From Chthoniobacterales bacterium (lineage in GTDB: Bacteria; Verrucomicrobiota; Verrucomicrobiia; Chthoniobacterales; UBA10450): a DNA stretch of 7,581 bases. The notes beneath the pieces were generated by a model, which was not told the origin of the DNA, ran no database searches, and was given only the letters and a program-made list of their open reading frames with translations. Each line of letters opens with the position of its first letter. The stretch's first letter is position 1. Location: NCBI GenBank assembly GCA_013694945.1, contig JACDBM010000303.1, positions 1 through 7,581 on the forward strand, in the 5' to 3' direction. The position numbers and the translations under genes were made by a program. This document shows positions 6,619-7,581 of the stretch, piece after piece.

Positions 6619-6742
6619 GTCATCCTGAGCCGCGGAGACGGCAAAGGACCTCGCGTCAGGAATTTGTCACATATCAAACCTAAATGCGTGACCAACGGCG
6701 TACGCAAGATCCTTGGGCGCGCTTCGCCAGCCTCAGGATGAC
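6619..6742. repeat. Palindromic dispersed-repeat-like element with 11-bp terminal inverted repeats
   Basis: The 124-bp intergenic element is bounded by a perfect 11-bp inverted repeat, GTCATCCTGAG (6619-6629) and CTCAGGATGAC (6732-6742). Farther in, AAGGACCT (6644-6651) faces AAGATCCTT (6705-6713), a near-complementary second pair. Sequences with GTCATCCTGAG ends and an AAGGATCT-type inner arm occur, from memory, as many-copy intergenic repeats in Acidobacteria and Verrucomicrobiota. It carries no coding capacity, so it would be a REP/MITE-type non-autonomous element. It starts 33 bp past the stop of the TIGR04073-type gene and ends 33 bp before the methyltransferase start, so its transcript would fold and could limit read-through between them (inference). 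Confidence 0.7.
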
Positions 6743-6775
6743 ACGCAGTGAAACGCGACAGTCGGCCGGAAGCGA

Positions 6776-7180
6776 CTAGTAATGCCGAACGTAGGGATAC
6801 TTTGATTCGTTTCCGAGTTCGGGCGGAAACTCTTTGTAGCCGGAGTGAATCCAATGCGTGTCACTCTCGAGCACCGGATAGTAGGTCCACCGGACTACAG
6901 GGAATGGGAACGTGAGGATCTCAAACACGCCAGCCTGAATTCGCAAAACGCTGCGGCCCACTCCGCGGACCACGCCGTAACCCGCGGCGGCCGAGTTGCC
7001 CTCATCCTGGTTTATCTTCGCGACCGTGGTCGGCAGTTCTGCTACGCCAAAGAGAAGATTGGAAACGCCGCGGCCAAGCTTCCGCGTGGGTCCGTAGTCA
7101 TTCGACGGCGGATCGTGAATGTCAGCGCGGGAGAAAGACGAGAGGCCGAAGGCGAGCGTGAGAGCGAGGAGGATTCTCAT
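6776..7180 (-). CDS. Exosortase system-associated protein, TIGR04073-like family
   Basis: This is a 134-residue exported protein of unknown function. Residues 1-19 form a Sec signal peptide (MRILLALTLAFGLSSFSRA, cleavage before DIHD). The mature part begins with KLGRGVSNLLFGVAELP (34-50), followed by a Gly-rich segment GYGVVRGVGRSVLRIQ (67-82), a hydrophobic stretch GVFEILTFPFPVV (84-96) and a Tyr/Trp-rich tail. The KLGRGxxNxxFGxxExP phrase plus length and signal peptide match what I remember of the TIGR04073 family, described as associated with exosortase-encoding genomes. No exosortase gene or PEP-CTERM signal is in this window. The ATG at 7178-7180 lies 14 bp after the TerC stop on the same strand, so co-transcription with the TerC gene is likely. 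The family assignment is from memory, with moderate certainty. Confidence 0.8.
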   Translation of the reverse strand: MRILLALTLAFGLSSFSRADIHDPPSNDYGPTRKLGRGVSNLLFGVAELPTTVAKINQDEGNSAAAGYGVVRGVGRSVLRIQAGVFEILTFPFPVVRWTYYPVLESDTHWIHSGYKEFPPELGNESKYPYVRHY

Positions 7181-7194
7181 AGACGCTTCAAGAG

Positions 7195-7581
7195 TTAACT
7201 AAGTTTGCTCACTGGAGGCAAGGTCTCTTTGATCGGCGGCGTCCTGGCCCGGCCACGGGTCGCACGCATGGATAATGCGATCGTAACGGTGAGGACAGAA
7301 ACGATGACGACGAGCGAGAGCCAATTGGGAACGTGGAAGAAGTCGGCGCTGATCATCTTAAGACCGACGAAGCCCAAAACCAAAGCGAGACCGGTTTTCA
7401 GATAAATGAACCTATCGATCACGTGGGCGAGCACGAAGTAGAGCGAACGCAGCCCGAGAATGGCGCAGATATTCGAGGTGTAGATGATGAACTGATCCTG
7501 CGTGATGGCGAAGACCGCCGGAATGGAATCGACTGCGAAGACCAGGTCCATGATGTCGATCACAATCAGGACGAGCGCGAG
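7195..7581 (-). CDS. TerC-family integral membrane protein, C-terminal part (cut by the right window edge)
   Basis: The frame is open to the right edge and ends with TAA at 7195-7197, giving 128 residues of the C-terminal part of a protein normally about 300 residues or more. It has the family hallmark DIMDLVFAVDSIPAVFAIT, with conserved acidic residues in a membrane helix, then TSNICAILGLRSLYF, YLKTGLALVLGFVGLKM and a final helix (about WLSLVVIVSVLTVTIAL), followed by a basic, Pro-rich tail. TerC/Alx family proteins are multi-span membrane proteins linked to tellurite resistance and manganese or other metal-ion export. No start is present in the window; internal GTG or ATG codons near the edge fall inside the conserved domain and are not starts. 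It sits directly upstream of the TIGR04073-type gene. Confidence 0.93.
   Translation of the reverse strand, partial: LALVLIVIDIMDLVFAVDSIPAVFAITQDQFIIYTSNICAILGLRSLYFVLAHVIDRFIYLKTGLALVLGFVGLKMISADFFHVPNWLSLVVIVSVLTVTIALSMRATRGRARTPPIKETLPPVSKLS

Noticed and set aside
1..7581. CRISPR arrays, toxin-antitoxin pairs, anti-phage gene clusters or rRNA
   Set aside because: No regularly spaced repeats, paired small genes, defence-type domains or rRNA segments could be recognised anywhere in the window.

Overview
The window looks like chromosomal DNA from a member of the Verrucomicrobiota, probably a soil-type lineage. Three clues support this. One is a small secreted protein made of the FVGTGDxVLIxG / ALGPSLxNFG domain that is very common in that phylum. 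Another is a TIGR04073-type 'exosortase system-associated' protein. The third is a stand-alone HPr kinase-HPr pair. The assignment is inference from remembered family distribution, not from a search. Base composition is moderately GC-rich throughout.

Left end (1-1200): a minus-strand tyrosine recombinase, preceded on its 5' side by short direct repeats with 10-bp spacing and then by a sequence that reads like the 3' end of a tRNA gene (T-arm, acceptor strand, discriminator base) without the rest of the tRNA. I read this as the right-hand edge of an integrated element that extends left beyond the window, with attR at about 1171-1200. A 28-codon plus-strand reading frame entering from the left edge may be the tail of an element gene.

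Middle left (1201-3458): a gene-free leader of about 310 bp, then an SLC13/DASS-type anion permease with two cytoplasmic RCK_C (TrkA-C) domains between its two membrane halves. It is convergent with the block that follows.

Middle right (3459-5265): a minus-strand block in transcription order hprK - HPr - small secreted protein. hprK and HPr share a TGATG stop/start junction, so they are probably translationally coupled. No PTS enzyme I or EII gene is visible, which suggests a regulatory rather than sugar-transport role for HPr. The kinase has Phe where the Bacillus and Lactobacillus enzymes have the His just before the Walker A loop.

Right end (5494-7581): all minus strand, in transcription order TerC-family membrane protein (cut by the window edge), TIGR04073-type secreted protein, a dispersed-repeat-like palindromic element (6619-6742) with perfect 11-bp terminal inverted repeats, then a TRAM/4Fe-4S RNA uracil-C5 methyltransferase of the TrmA/RlmD family. 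The first two genes are 14 bp apart and may form an operon.

I did not find a convincing undescribed multi-gene system. The items most worth a second look are the attachment-site architecture, the atypical HprK residue, and the palindromic repeat.
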